Notes: generated by a model not told the origin, from the sequence alone. A stretch of DNA of 64,000 nucleotides from JACVRW01 sp038323835 (GCA_038323835.1 JBBQHI010000016.1:1-64000), one strand, 5' to 3'. Numbered from the stretch's first letter, positions 29,009-37,813 are shown. Numbers and translations are program-made.

Positions 29009-29755
29009 GTGCGATGGGTGCGGCTCCTCTACCCCGAGAATCGCACCACCTCGCCCGCCGACCTGGCCTCGGGTCTGCTGCTGTCGGACCAGGCCCCTCC
29101 TGACCGGCCCTACCTGGTGGTGAACATGGTGTCCACGCTGGACGGCAAGGCGGCCGTGGACTGGCGCACCCAGGGGCTGTCCTCGGACCTCGACCGCGAG
29201 CTGTTCCACCACCTGCGCACCCAGGCGGACGCGGTGATGGTGGGCGCGGGCACCGCGCGGGCCGAGCGCTATGGCGCGATGGTGAAGACCGACGAGTTGC
29301 GCGACAAGCGCGAGGCCGAGGGCCTAGAGCGCGAGGCCCTGGCGGTGGTGGTGTCCGGGCGGCTCGACCTTCCCCGGGACCTGCCACTCCTCGGCGAGCC
29401 CTCACAGCGGGTGGTGGTGGCCACCGGCTCGGACTCTGAGGTGCCCGGCACCGGCGAGCAGGTGGGGTACGAGAGGGTGGGCGACGACCTCCCGCTGCTC
29501 ATGGCCCGCCTGCGCAACGACCACGGAGTGCGGTCTGTCCTGTGCGAGGGCGGTCCCACGCTCAACTCGTTCCTGTTCGCGGCCGGGCTGGTGGACGAGC
29601 TCTTCCTAACCCTCCACCCGAAGGTCTTGGGCGGGGCCGCCGCGCTCACGATCGTTGCCGGCCGGGAGGTGGTCGAGCCCGCCGATCTGGAGCTGATCTC
29701 CCTCGCCGAGGGGGGCGGCGATCTCTTTACGCGATGGAGGGTCAAGCCACGCTGA
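29009..29755 (+). CDS. RibD C-terminal / dihydrofolate reductase-like pyrimidine reductase
   Basis: 248 residues with the RibD-C fold: VVNMVSTLDGKAAVDWRTQGLSS, ADAVMVGAGTARAERYG, LCEGGPTLNSFLFAAGLVDELFLTLHPKVLGG. Related enzymes reduce the ribosylaminopyrimidine intermediate of riboflavin synthesis, or other substrates with NADPH; no riboflavin gene is nearby. GTG 29009 and GTG 29018 are alternative starts. The gene sits exactly between two direct compound repeats. Confidence 0.85.
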   Translation: MRWVRLLYPENRTTSPADLASGLLLSDQAPPDRPYLVVNMVSTLDGKAAVDWRTQGLSSDLDRELFHHLRTQADAVMVGAGTARAERYGAMVKTDELRDKREAEGLEREALAVVVSGRLDLPRDLPLLGEPSQRVVVATGSDSEVPGTGEQVGYERVGDDLPLLMARLRNDHGVRSVLCEGGPTLNSFLFAAGLVDELFLTLHPKVLGGAAALTIVAGREVVEPADLELISLAEGGGDLFTRWRVKPR

Positions 29756-29850
29756 CATGGTCCGGTGCTCGCCCGGATGACATGGCTGCGGTGCTTGCCC
29801 GATCACCGATCGGGCTTCGCTCCTCACCGCCCGGGCTGCGCCCCCCTGGG
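29756..29850 (+). repeat. Dispersed hairpin repeat, copy 4 (compound)
   Basis: CATGG begins at the base after the reductase stop. Same nested arrangement as copy 3, inner stem GCCCGATC (29797-29804) and GATCGGGC (29808-29815). Confidence 0.8.
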
Positions 29851-29920
29851 GCCGAGATAGGTGCAGGCGGGGTTGCACCGGCGGCTCTACGCAGGGCTTT
29901 TCGCTAAGAATCATCCTCGG

Positions 29921-30742
29921 ATGGATTCCGTTCACAGCGAAACGGCACTCCCCGGGGGGCGCCGGCAGGCCCGTGGCGCCGATGTCCCGGTGGTCGAGTT
30001 CAAGGACGTCAGCAAGGTCTACGACGGCGGTTCCGTCGGCCTCGACGGCGCCTCCATGCGCATCGGCCGCGGCGAGTTCGTGTTCCTCGTGGGCCCGACC
30101 GGCTGCGGGAAGTCCACCTGCATCCGCCTGCTCCTCATGGAGCTGGAGGCCAGCCGCGGCGAGATCTCCATCGCCGGCCGTGAGCTGAGCGGCATACCGC
30201 GCTCGCGGGTGCCCTACCTGCGCCGGAACCTCGGCGTCGTGTTCCAGGACTACAAGCTCCTGCCGAACCGGACCATCTACGACAACGTGGCCTACTCGCT
30301 CCAGGTGATCGGCGAGACCCGCCAGGAGATCCGCCGCAAGGTGCCGGACATCCTGCACCTCGTGGGGCTGTCCACAAAGCTCCACAACTTCCCCGACGAG
30401 CTGTCGGGCGGCGAGCAGCAGCGCGTGTCGATCGCGCGCGCCTTCGTGAACCACCCGCCGCTCGTGCTGGCCGACGAGCCCACCGGGAACCTCGACCCCG
30501 AGACCTCGATCGGGATCATGCAGCTGATCTACCGGATCAACCGCACCGGCACCACCGTGATCGTGGCCACCCACGACAAGGAGATGGTGGACAAGATGCG
30601 CCGGCGGGTGATCGAGCTGCGCGAGGGACGCATCATCCGCGACGAGCTCTCGGGCCTCTACCGCCCGGACGAGTCCACCACCGAGTTCGCCGTGCGCCTG
30701 CGCGGAGAGCTGGGCGTGGGCGACGAGGGGCACCCCAACTAG
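29921..30742 (+). CDS. ftsE: Cell division ATP-binding protein FtsE
   Basis: 273 residues from ATG 29921. ABC ATPase that with FtsX links the septal ring to peptidoglycan hydrolases. Walker A GPTGCGKST, Q-loop VVFQDYKLLPNRT (typical FtsE), signature LSGGEQQR, Walker B LVLADEPTGNLD, and H-loop VATHDKEMV are all present. About 45 N-terminal and 25 C-terminal extra residues flank the core. ftsX starts two bases after the stop. Confidence 0.95.
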   Translation: MDSVHSETALPGGRRQARGADVPVVEFKDVSKVYDGGSVGLDGASMRIGRGEFVFLVGPTGCGKSTCIRLLLMELEASRGEISIAGRELSGIPRSRVPYLRRNLGVVFQDYKLLPNRTIYDNVAYSLQVIGETRQEIRRKVPDILHLVGLSTKLHNFPDELSGGEQQRVSIARAFVNHPPLVLADEPTGNLDPETSIGIMQLIYRINRTGTTVIVATHDKEMVDKMRRRVIELREGRIIRDELSGLYRPDESTTEFAVRLRGELGVGDEGHPN

Positions 30743-30744
30743 CC

Positions 30745-31635
30745 GTGCGCGCCGCGTTCTTCTTCCGCGAGGCACTGCGCGGCCTGCGCCGCAGCTCCGC
30801 GCCCGCACTGGCCGCGCTGCTCACGGTGCTGCTGACCGCACTGGTGCTCGGGGTCTTCATCCCGATCGTCCAGGCCACGACCGGTACCGCCAACGCCGTA
30901 CGCAGCCGCGTCGTCGCCGACGTGTACGTGAAGGACGCCACCACGCAGGCCCAGCGGTCCGAGCTGAAGCGCGAGCTCGAGGCCACCGCCGGCGTCAAGT
31001 CCGTGGAGTACATCTCGAAGGCCGAGGCGCTCAAGCGCGCGAAGGACAAGAACCCCGGGGCCTTCGACGCCGGAACCGCACTGCTGGGAGCCAACCCCCT
31101 GCCCGCCTCGTTCCGGGTCACCCCCGAGGACCCGGATCGCCTGCAGAGCATCGTGGCCGCCCTCGAGCCGGGAGGCAAGCCGCGCTTCCCCGCCATCGAC
31201 GAGGTGCGCAACCGCGAGGACGAGACGAGCAAGATCCTCTCGGCCACCGGACTGGTGAAGGCCCTCACCGCCGGGCTGGCGATCCTGCTGGTGTTCGCCT
31301 CGATCGCGCTGATCGCCAACACCATCCGGCTGTCCGTGTTCGCACGCCGGCGTGAGGTGGAGGTGATGAAGCTGGTGGGCGCCACCAACTGGTTCATCCG
31401 CTGGCCGTTCGTGATCGAGGGTGTGATCGTCGGCTTCTTCGGCGGCCTCCTGGCCGTGCTGCTCCTGACGATCGCCAAGGAGACCTTCATCGACCCGCTG
31501 TCCGATCGCTTTGCGCTGCTGGCCGCGCCGGACACGATCGACTTCCCGCTGCTCGTGGTGCTGCTCATGGTCGCCTGCATCACGGTGTCGGCCATCGGCA
31601 GCGGCATCACCCTCCGCCGCTTCCTGCGGGTCTAG
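30745..31635 (+). CDS. ftsX: Cell division protein FtsX
   Basis: 296-residue membrane partner of FtsE. N-terminal helix about 23-45, an extracytoplasmic domain (about 50-170) that would contact a cell-wall hydrolase or adaptor, then three helices with the conserved RLSVFARRREVEVMKLVGATNWFIR split here by helix 2 (RREVEVMKLVGAT is the hallmark). First gene pair of a six-gene operon. Confidence 0.95.
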   Translation: MRAAFFFREALRGLRRSSAPALAALLTVLLTALVLGVFIPIVQATTGTANAVRSRVVADVYVKDATTQAQRSELKRELEATAGVKSVEYISKAEALKRAKDKNPGAFDAGTALLGANPLPASFRVTPEDPDRLQSIVAALEPGGKPRFPAIDEVRNREDETSKILSATGLVKALTAGLAILLVFASIALIANTIRLSVFARRREVEVMKLVGATNWFIRWPFVIEGVIVGFFGGLLAVLLLTIAKETFIDPLSDRFALLAAPDTIDFPLLVVLLMVACITVSAIGSGITLRRFLRV

Positions 31636-31688
31636 CCCCGCCCGGTGGGCCGGGCCCGCGACGCCGCTCACTACCCTCACTCGTTGCC

Positions 31689-32855
31689 GTGAGATCCCGC
31701 CCCGTAGTCCTCATCGCCGCCTTCCTCGCCGTCCTGACGGGGGGAATCTGGCTGGGCGGTCACCCCGAGCACCTCCCCGGGCCGATCCGCGACACGTTGG
31801 TGAAGGACGACCGCGCGCTGCGGGCCGAGGTCACGTCCTCGATCGAGGACAACTTCTACAAGAAGGTGGACCGGAAGAAGCTGGAGGCCGGGTCGCTGAA
31901 TGGGATGGTGGAGTCGCTTGGGGATCAGTTCTCGCACTACCTCACGCCGGAGCAGGCCGCGCGCTTCCAGGAGGACGTGCACGGAGAGTTCGAGGGCGTG
32001 GGCATGAACGTGGAGGAGGCGAAGCGCGGCCTGCGGGTGCTGCGCGTGTTTGGGTCCTCGCCCGCCCAGCGCGCGGGCATCATGAAGGACGACCTGATCG
32101 TCGCGGTGAACGGGCGCTCCATCTCCGGGCTCAGCAGCGACGTGGCGGTGGCGCGCATCAAGGGTCCCTCTGGCACCTCGGTGAGGCTCGGGGTGGTCTC
32201 AGGCGATCACGACCCGCGCACGCTGAAGGTGCGGCGCGAGCGCATCGACATCCCTGTGGCCGCGGGACGCATCGTCACGCACAACGGCAAGAAGGTCGGC
32301 GTCGTGCGCCTCACCGGCTTCAGCTCGGGGGCCCACGGCTTCCTGCGCCGTCAGGTGGACAAGGTGCTGAAGAAGGGCGCGCAGGGGATCGTGCTCGACC
32401 TGCGCGGAAACGGCGGGGGACTGCTCACCGAGGGCGTGCTGGTGGCCAGCATCTTCATCGAGCACGGCAAGATCGTGTCCGTCCGGGGACGCTCGCGCAG
32501 CGAGCGCACCGAGGACGCGGCCGGAGGGGCCATCAGCCCGAAGATCCCGGTGGTGGTGCTGGTGGACAGCGGCAGCGCCAGCGCCTCGGAGATCGTGACC
32601 GGCGCGCTGCGCGACCGTAAGCGCGCCACGGTCGTGGGCACCACCACCTACGGCAAGGGACTGGTCCAGGAGATGATGGAGCTCTCCAACGGGGGCCTGC
32701 TGGACCTCACCGTGGCCAACTACTACCTGCCGAATGGCGAGACCATCACGACGAAGGGGATCAAGCCCGCGGTGAAGGCCAGGGACAACCCCCGCACCGC
32801 CCGGGACGAGGCCCTTCCCGCCGCGCTCGACGCCGTGCTCGCGAAGCAGCGGTGA
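31689..32855 (+). CDS. S41 C-terminal processing peptidase
   Basis: 388 residues: N-terminal signal anchor (PVVLIAAFLAVLTGGIWLGG), cap region, PDZ domain (about 95-180, FEGVGMNVE...RAGIMKDDLIVAVNG) and serine/lysine dyad protease core with LDLRGNGGG, catalytic Ser in DSGSASASEIV and Lys in TYGKGLVQ. Acts outside the membrane on protein C-termini. Its position directly after ftsEX suggests a role in cell-wall hydrolase turnover (inference). The stop overlaps the rnr start. Confidence 0.93.
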   Translation: MRSRPVVLIAAFLAVLTGGIWLGGHPEHLPGPIRDTLVKDDRALRAEVTSSIEDNFYKKVDRKKLEAGSLNGMVESLGDQFSHYLTPEQAARFQEDVHGEFEGVGMNVEEAKRGLRVLRVFGSSPAQRAGIMKDDLIVAVNGRSISGLSSDVAVARIKGPSGTSVRLGVVSGDHDPRTLKVRRERIDIPVAAGRIVTHNGKKVGVVRLTGFSSGAHGFLRRQVDKVLKKGAQGIVLDLRGNGGGLLTEGVLVASIFIEHGKIVSVRGRSRSERTEDAAGGAISPKIPVVVLVDSGSASASEIVTGALRDRKRATVVGTTTYGKGLVQEMMELSNGGLLDLTVANYYLPNGETITTKGIKPAVKARDNPRTARDEALPAALDAVLAKQR

Positions 32856-34588
32856 GCGCGGCCCGGGCGGGGCGGCCCGCGCGTCAGTCCGACCGGCGCC
32901 CGCAGGACCAGCCGCTGGTGGCCGTGCTGGAGAAGCGCGGCCGGTTCCTGGTGGCCGAGCCGCTGTTCGGCCGCGGGCCGCGCACCGCGGTGGAGCGGGG
33001 GCCGGCCGGTCCCGGAGACCTGGTGGTGGTGGGCTCGGGCAAGCGCGGGGCGAAGGTGGTGAGGGTGCTGGGGCGCCCCGATCGCGCGCGTGACGTGGTG
33101 GAGGGACTGATGCTCGACCGCGGCCTGCACCGCAACTACGGCCGCCGGCCGACGATGGAGGCGGAGGCGGCGGTGACCGAGCCCTACGCGGCGGACGCGC
33201 GCGTGGAGCTCACGGGGCTGCCCACCTTCACGATCGACCCCGACGACGCTCAGGACTTCGACGACGCCATCTCCGCCCGGCGTGAGGAGGGCCGGGTGCG
33301 GGTGTGGGTGCACATCGCCGACGTGACGGCCTACCTGCGCCCGGGCGGCGCCCTGGAGCGCGAGGCCCTGCGCCGGGCCACCAGCGTCTACGTGCCCGGA
33401 GCGGTGGAGCCGATGCTGCCGGAGGCGCTCTCGAACCGGGCCTCGTCGCTGAGGCCGGGGGAGGAGAAGCTGGCCGTGACGGTGGAGATGGAGATGGAGG
33501 GCGCGAAGGTGCTGAAGGTGGCCTTCCACCGCTCGCGCATCCGCAGCGACGCCCGGCTCACGTACGGGCAGGTGGACGACGTGTTCGCGGGTCGCGAACG
33601 AGCCACGGAGCCCTGGGCGGCCCCCCTCGAGGTCACGCGCGAGGTGGCCCGCGCCCTGCACGCCCGCCGGGACTCGCTCGCCATCTCGAACCCGGAGCCG
33701 ACGTTCGAGTTCGACTCCGACGGCCACGTCACCGGCGTGCGCAACGAGGAGCAGACGGAGTCCCACGGGATGATTGAGGCGCTGATGGTACTGGCCAACG
33801 AGCAGGTGGCCGGATACCTGGAGGACCACCGCCTGCCCACCCTCTACCGGGTGCACGAGCGTCCCGAGCCGCGCTCGGTGGAGTTCCTGGCCGACCAGCT
33901 CGCGAGCCTCGACATCCCCACGCCTCCGCTGCCCAAGAACATGACCCCCCAGCAGGCCGCAGACGCGGCCTCGGAGATGTCGCGGATCGTGGCCCGGGAC
34001 GCGCCCGACCGGCGGGCCATCGGCACGCTTGTCCTGCGTGCGCTCAAGCAGGCCTACTACTCGCCGCGCAACCTGGGGCACGCCGGCCTGGCCAGCGAGC
34101 GCTACACGCACTTCACCTCGCCGATCCGCCGCTACCCGGACGTGGTGGCCCACCGCGCGCTGCTTCAGGGGCTCGGGATCGACGACGCGGCCACCCCGGC
34201 CTCCGAGCTCGCGGAGCTCGGGGTGCACACCTCGGCGCTGGAGCGCGAGGCGATGAAGATCGAGCGCACGGCCGACGACGTGGTGCTGGCATTCCTGCTC
34301 GAGCGGCGGCTGGCGGAGGCCGGACCGGAGGAGCCTCCCGCGTTCGAGGGCGAGGTGGTGGGCCTGATCGAGAAGGGGGCCTTCATACGCTTCGGCGAGG
34401 AGGGCTTCGAGGGCTTTCTCGGCGTGCGCCAGATGCGCGACTGGTGGACGCTGAACGAGCAGGGCACGGCGCTGGTGTCGCAGGGAGCGGGCCGCGCACT
34501 GCGGCTCGGCGATCCGATCCAGGTGGGCGTGGAGCGCGTGGATGCGCCTCGCGGCCGTGTGGATCTAGCGCCTATAGTCGCCGCGTGA
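32852..34588 (+). CDS. rnr: RNase R/RNase II family 3'-5' exoribonuclease
   Basis: 578 residues, shorter than classic RNase R (about 750-800): a reduced cold-shock region, the RNB catalytic domain (FTIDPDDAQDFDDAISA with the metal Asp residues, about 128-142) and a C-terminal S1 domain (GEVVGLIEKGAFIRF). Degrades structured and non-stop mRNA; RNase R cooperates with tmRNA-SmpB, and smpB lies two genes downstream. GTG start overlaps the protease stop (GTGA). Confidence 0.93.
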   Translation: MSAARAGRPARQSDRRPQDQPLVAVLEKRGRFLVAEPLFGRGPRTAVERGPAGPGDLVVVGSGKRGAKVVRVLGRPDRARDVVEGLMLDRGLHRNYGRRPTMEAEAAVTEPYAADARVELTGLPTFTIDPDDAQDFDDAISARREEGRVRVWVHIADVTAYLRPGGALEREALRRATSVYVPGAVEPMLPEALSNRASSLRPGEEKLAVTVEMEMEGAKVLKVAFHRSRIRSDARLTYGQVDDVFAGRERATEPWAAPLEVTREVARALHARRDSLAISNPEPTFEFDSDGHVTGVRNEEQTESHGMIEALMVLANEQVAGYLEDHRLPTLYRVHERPEPRSVEFLADQLASLDIPTPPLPKNMTPQQAADAASEMSRIVARDAPDRRAIGTLVLRALKQAYYSPRNLGHAGLASERYTHFTSPIRRYPDVVAHRALLQGLGIDDAATPASELAELGVHTSALEREAMKIERTADDVVLAFLLERRLAEAGPEEPPAFEGEVVGLIEKGAFIRFGEEGFEGFLGVRQMRDWWTLNEQGTALVSQGAGRALRLGDPIQVGVERVDAPRGRVDLAPIVAA

Positions 34589-35433
34589 TCCGCTTCGCAG
34601 GAGCCATCGTCACCGCCCTCGTGCTCGCCGCGCCCGCGGCGGCGGCGCCCGTGACCGAGACCGCCACGTCGGGCACGGTAACCGCTCATTTCACCTACGA
34701 GCGCACCGGCAGGGACTACTCCAAGTTCCACCTGACGATCGAGCGCGACGGCAGGAAGCTCTTCGACCGTCCCCTGCCCTCGGGCTGCAGGTCCGGCCCC
34801 TGCGGGGTGGTGCCGGCCAACCGCACGGCGGGGACCGACTCCGTGGCGGTCAGGGACGTGAACGGCGACCGCGAGCCGGACGTGATCGTGGACCTCTTCA
34901 CCGGCGGCGCGCACTGCTGCGAGGTGTCCACGGTCTACTCGTTCGTGGAGGGGTCAGGCACGTACTCCGTGCGTCGCCACGACTGGGCCGACGCCGGCTA
35001 CCGGCTGCGCGACCTCGGCAAGGACGGCCAGTTCGAGTTCTACAGCGCCGACGCCCGCTTCGGATATCGCTACTCGTCGTACGCCGAGTCCTACCTCCCG
35101 GTGCGGATCTTCCGCCTGCGCGAGGGCAAGCTCGTGGACGTGACCACGTCGTTCCGGGGTGTCCTGCGCGCCGACGCCCGCAGCGCGCTGCGCCTGTACC
35201 GCAAGCAGCGGAGCCGCCGCGACGTGAACGTGCGCGGCATGCTGGCCGCCTACGCCGCCGACCGCTACCGCCTCGGCGAGCGCAAGGGGGCACGCCAGAC
35301 GCTCTTCCGCGCGCTCGGCCGCGGCGATCTCAACCCGGCGCATGCGTTGGACGCCGGTCCGTTCGCCCGCTCCTACATCGCCCGCGTGGACCGCTTTCTG
35401 CGGAAGATCGGGTACACGCAGAAGAAGAATTAG
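34585..35433 (+). CDS. Secreted protein with a Ca-binding-like DxNGDxxPD motif
   Basis: 282 residues from GTG 34585, which overlaps the rnr stop. A signal peptide (IRFAGAIVTALVLAAPAAAA) is followed by a beta-rich domain with RDVNGDREPDVIVDL, resembling an FG-GAP/dockerin-type calcium loop, and a Cys pair AHCCEV. The rest is an alpha-helical basic tail. Family not recognised. Inserted between rnr and smpB with no gap on either side, so co-translated with them. Confidence 0.75.
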   Translation: MIRFAGAIVTALVLAAPAAAAPVTETATSGTVTAHFTYERTGRDYSKFHLTIERDGRKLFDRPLPSGCRSGPCGVVPANRTAGTDSVAVRDVNGDREPDVIVDLFTGGAHCCEVSTVYSFVEGSGTYSVRRHDWADAGYRLRDLGKDGQFEFYSADARFGYRYSSYAESYLPVRIFRLREGKLVDVTTSFRGVLRADARSALRLYRKQRSRRDVNVRGMLAAYAADRYRLGERKGARQTLFRALGRGDLNPAHALDAGPFARSYIARVDRFLRKIGYTQKKN

Positions 35434-35435
35434 CC

Positions 35436-35912
35436 GTGGCGAAGAAGGGCAAGCGCAAGGCGGCCCCGGGTGACGTGGCCACGAACCGCCAGGCCGCCTT
35501 CCGCTATCACCTGGACGAGCGGATCGAGGCCGGCATCGAGCTTCAGGGCTCGGAGGTGAAGTCGATGCGAAACGGCGGCGTGCAGCTGAAGGACGCCTAC
35601 GCCGAGGTGCGCGACGGCGAGGTGTGGATCCAGAACATGCACGTGGCGCCGTACAAGCACGCGGGCAGGGAGAACCACGAGCCGGAGCGCCCGCGCAAGC
35701 TCCTGCTCCACCGCAAGGAGATCGAGCGCCTTATCGGCAGCACCTCAGAGCGCGGGCTCACCATCGTGCCCACGCGCGTCTACTTCTCCGGCTCGCGCGC
35801 GAAGGTGGAGATCGCCGTGGCACGCGGCAAGGACGCCTTCGACAAGCGGCACAGCATCAAGGACCGCGATCAGCGCCGGGAGATCGACCGGGCGCTGGCC
35901 GACCGCGACTAG
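35436..35912 (+). CDS. smpB: SsrA-binding protein SmpB
   Basis: 158 residues. Binds tmRNA and mimics the tRNA anticodon arm in ribosome rescue. Conserved: NRQAAFRYHLDERIEAGIEL, GSEVKSMRNGGVQLKDAYAE, NMHVAPYKHA, RKLLLHRKEIERL and ALARGKDAFDKRHSIKDRD-like tail (seen as VARGKDAFDKRHSIKDRDQ). Last gene of the ftsE operon. The TAG stop is made of the TA target (35910-35911) and the first G of a MITE-like element, so the C-terminus may have been set by the insertion. Confidence 0.96.
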   Translation: MAKKGKRKAAPGDVATNRQAAFRYHLDERIEAGIELQGSEVKSMRNGGVQLKDAYAEVRDGEVWIQNMHVAPYKHAGRENHEPERPRKLLLHRKEIERLIGSTSERGLTIVPTRVYFSGSRAKVEIAVARGKDAFDKRHSIKDRDQRREIDRALADRD

Positions 35913-36005
35913 TGTCCTGAGTCGGAAGTTCGGCAACAGCTTGCCGAGTGGCCCACCCAGGTCCAGACGCCGGGAAGGTGCGCTCGAACTAACGACTCAG
36001 GGCAC
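35912..36005 (-). mobile_element. MITE-like element, short copy with TA duplication
   Basis: 94 bp, inverted relative to the copy at 23721-23881. Ends are GTGTCCTGAGTCGGAAGTTCG and the complement of GTGCCCTGAGTCGTTAGTTCG. TA precedes (35910-35911) and follows (36006-36007) the element, as expected for a TA target-site duplication of the IS630/Tc1-mariner kind. It lacks the ~67-bp centre of the long copy. No coding capacity. Confidence 0.85.
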
Positions 36006-36015
36006 TACCGGCTCG

Positions 36016-36798
36016 TCAGGAGGAGGCGGTCTCGAGCATGGCCCGGCGCAGCGCCACCGACACGCGGGCGGTCACGGGACCGGGGTCCCACTCGCGCACG
36101 CCTGCGCATGCGCGCACGGGCTCCACGCCCCGCACCGCGCCGGTCACGAATACCTCGTCGGCAGCCGCGAGGAGGCCGGGGGGGACGTTTTCCTCACGCA
36201 CCTCGAGGCCGAGCGATCGGGCCACCTCGATCAGCCGGCCGCGGGTCACGCCGGGCAGGATCCGCCCGTCGGCCGCGGGGGTAACGAGGGCTTTCCCCAC
36301 GACGAGGAACACGCAGGCCCGGGACGCCTCGAGCACGCTGCCGTCGCTGTCCACGAGGAGTGGAAGGGCCGGGGCGCACTCGGCGTCGGCCTGCTCGAGC
36401 AGCCGCCGGTCGGACCACTTGTGCGCCCCGATCCCGCCCGGCACCTCGAAGAGCGCCAGCTCGATCGCCTTGTCCCAGCCCGGGAACACGAGCGCGGGCT
36501 CCACCTCGGCGGTCCGCACGCGCGTGGACAGGCCCTCGCCGTCCGGGATCACGTCCAGGCGCAGCCGCCCCAGAGAGAGCTCGGCGGCCCCTTCGGCCAC
36601 CAGATCCGCCGCGTCGCCCGGCAGCTCCCGGCCATAGAGCGCCTCCAGGCTCGAGGCCAGCCGGGCCAGGTGGGCCTCCAGCTCGAACGCGCGCCCATCG
36701 TCCACGAGGACGGTCTCGAACACCCCGGCCGCCGGATCGGGCCATGTTCGGACGAGTTCGCCGTGTCGATGATCCGAGCTGTCGCCATTCACGTTCAC
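36016..36798 (-). CDS. pabC: Aminodeoxychorismate lyase / class IV aminotransferase
   Basis: 260 residues of fold-type IV PLP enzymes. Catalytic Lys in GAHKWSDRRLLEQ, PLP-phosphate region VFLVVGKALVTPAADGRILPGVTRG and ADEVFVTGAVRGVEPV. PabC converts aminodeoxychorismate to p-aminobenzoate for folate; the PabAB fusion 3 kb away supports this over branched-chain or D-amino-acid transamination. GTG 36798 or GTG 36792 may be the start; the second suits the promoter seen just upstream. Confidence 0.85.
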   Translation of the reverse strand: MNVNGDSSDHRHGELVRTWPDPAAGVFETVLVDDGRAFELEAHLARLASSLEALYGRELPGDAADLVAEGAAELSLGRLRLDVIPDGEGLSTRVRTAEVEPALVFPGWDKAIELALFEVPGGIGAHKWSDRRLLEQADAECAPALPLLVDSDGSVLEASRACVFLVVGKALVTPAADGRILPGVTRGRLIEVARSLGLEVREENVPPGLLAAADEVFVTGAVRGVEPVRACAGVREWDPGPVTARVSVALRRAMLETASS

Positions 36799-36800
36799 GC

Positions 36801-36829
36801 TTGATAACCCCGATTGAGAGTATTGACAA
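36801..36829 (-). promoter_or_regulatory. Sigma-70-type promoter candidate for pabC
   Basis: On the minus strand TTGTCA (36829-36824), 17-base spacer, TATCAA (36806-36801). Predicted transcription start is about 36794, almost at GTG 36792, implying a leaderless or near-leaderless mRNA. Confidence 0.4.
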
Positions 36830-36902
36830 CCCCTTCAGGCCGTCCCCGAAGCGCCATTCCCCGTACTACAGTGGACACAGGGTCCAGGCCGGCGGGTCAC
36901 GG

Positions 36903-37691
36903 ATGCGGACCCAGCCCCCTTCCCGCTCGACCGGAACCATCGTGTCCAGGTCCATGACTCAGCAGACCCTGCCCCAACCCCAGCCCGGCGGTTCCGCCGC
37001 CCTCGTGTCTGATCTGCGCTGCCTGTACCGGCGCCACGGCCTGCGCGCGCTGTTGGGCAAGCTCTACGCCCGAGTGCGCGCATCCCTGTACTCGCACGAG
37101 GAGTTCGTGGTCCTGGCCAAGGATCTCTCGGACACCAGCGAGATGTCGTTCGCCGGGTCGCTGAGGATCGAGGAGCTCGAGCCGAGGCACCTCCCGGCGC
37201 TCTACCGCTTCAACCGCCGGCGCTGCGACTCCAAGGCGAATGCCCGCGCGCTGGGCGACGTCGAGCAGGGCTACCGAGGCTACGTCGGCTATGTCGGCGC
37301 CGAGCTCGTGGGCTACTACTGGTGGGTGGACCGGGCGATCGAGCCCCGGCACCGCGACATCGCCGCCTACGGTCTCGAGATCGAGCTGGGCGAGCAAGAT
37401 GTCTACGGCTTCGACTTCTTCCTGCTCGAGGAGCACAGGGGCGGGGGGAACTCGGTCGAGTTCCTGCACACGGTCGAGACGCTGCTCAGGGACCGCGGGT
37501 ACCGGACCCTGTGGGGCTACGTGGTGGCCGGCAACAAGCCGGCGCGCTGGCTCTACAGCATGCGCGGGTACCGGCCGGTGCGGAAGATCGAGGCCAGAAG
37601 GGTGCTCACCAGGCGGACGCCGGTGGGCGCGGCCGGCCTCGGCCCGGACGGCTCGGGCGCCGAGGCCAAGCCCTCCGTGGCCGCTCGCTGA
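36903..37691 (+). CDS. GNAT-fold acyltransferase of an ACP-linked cassette
   Basis: 262 residues from ATG 36903 (GTG 36942 and ATG 36954 are alternatives). The N-terminal part (LRCLYRRHGLRALLGKLYARV) is a basic helical extension; the GNAT core follows with motif A LLEEHRGGGNSVEFLHT and motif B GNKPARWLYSMRGYRPV. The next genes are an acyl carrier protein and an AMP-forming ligase in the same direction, so the likely donor is acyl-ACP instead of acetyl-CoA and the acceptor an amine; this is inference. The substrate is unknown. Confidence 0.75.
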   Translation: MRTQPPSRSTGTIVSRSMTQQTLPQPQPGGSAALVSDLRCLYRRHGLRALLGKLYARVRASLYSHEEFVVLAKDLSDTSEMSFAGSLRIEELEPRHLPALYRFNRRRCDSKANARALGDVEQGYRGYVGYVGAELVGYYWWVDRAIEPRHRDIAAYGLEIELGEQDVYGFDFFLLEEHRGGGNSVEFLHTVETLLRDRGYRTLWGYVVAGNKPARWLYSMRGYRPVRKIEARRVLTRRTPVGAAGLGPDGSGAEAKPSVAAR

Positions 37692-37761
37692 CGCGGTTCG
37701 GAGGGCGATCCGTCCAACACGTCGCTTTTGGCGTTACTTTGTAGCGGTCGGACGGCGATCA

Positions 37762-37781
37762 CCCGATCAGGGCCGATCGGG
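37762..37781. other. Hairpin CCCGATC-N6-GATCGGG upstream of the ACP gene
   Basis: A perfect seven-base stem with the same core as the dispersed repeat but a six-base loop and unrelated flanks. Could be a leader hairpin or a decayed repeat copy. Confidence 0.35.
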
Positions 37782-37813
37782 CCGCAAACAGCGAGCAGGA
37801 CAGGAGCACGAGT

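Noticed and set aside
37762..37781. An eighth copy of the dispersed hairpin repeat
   Set aside because: Only the CCCGATC/GATCGGG core is shared; loop length and both flanks differ.
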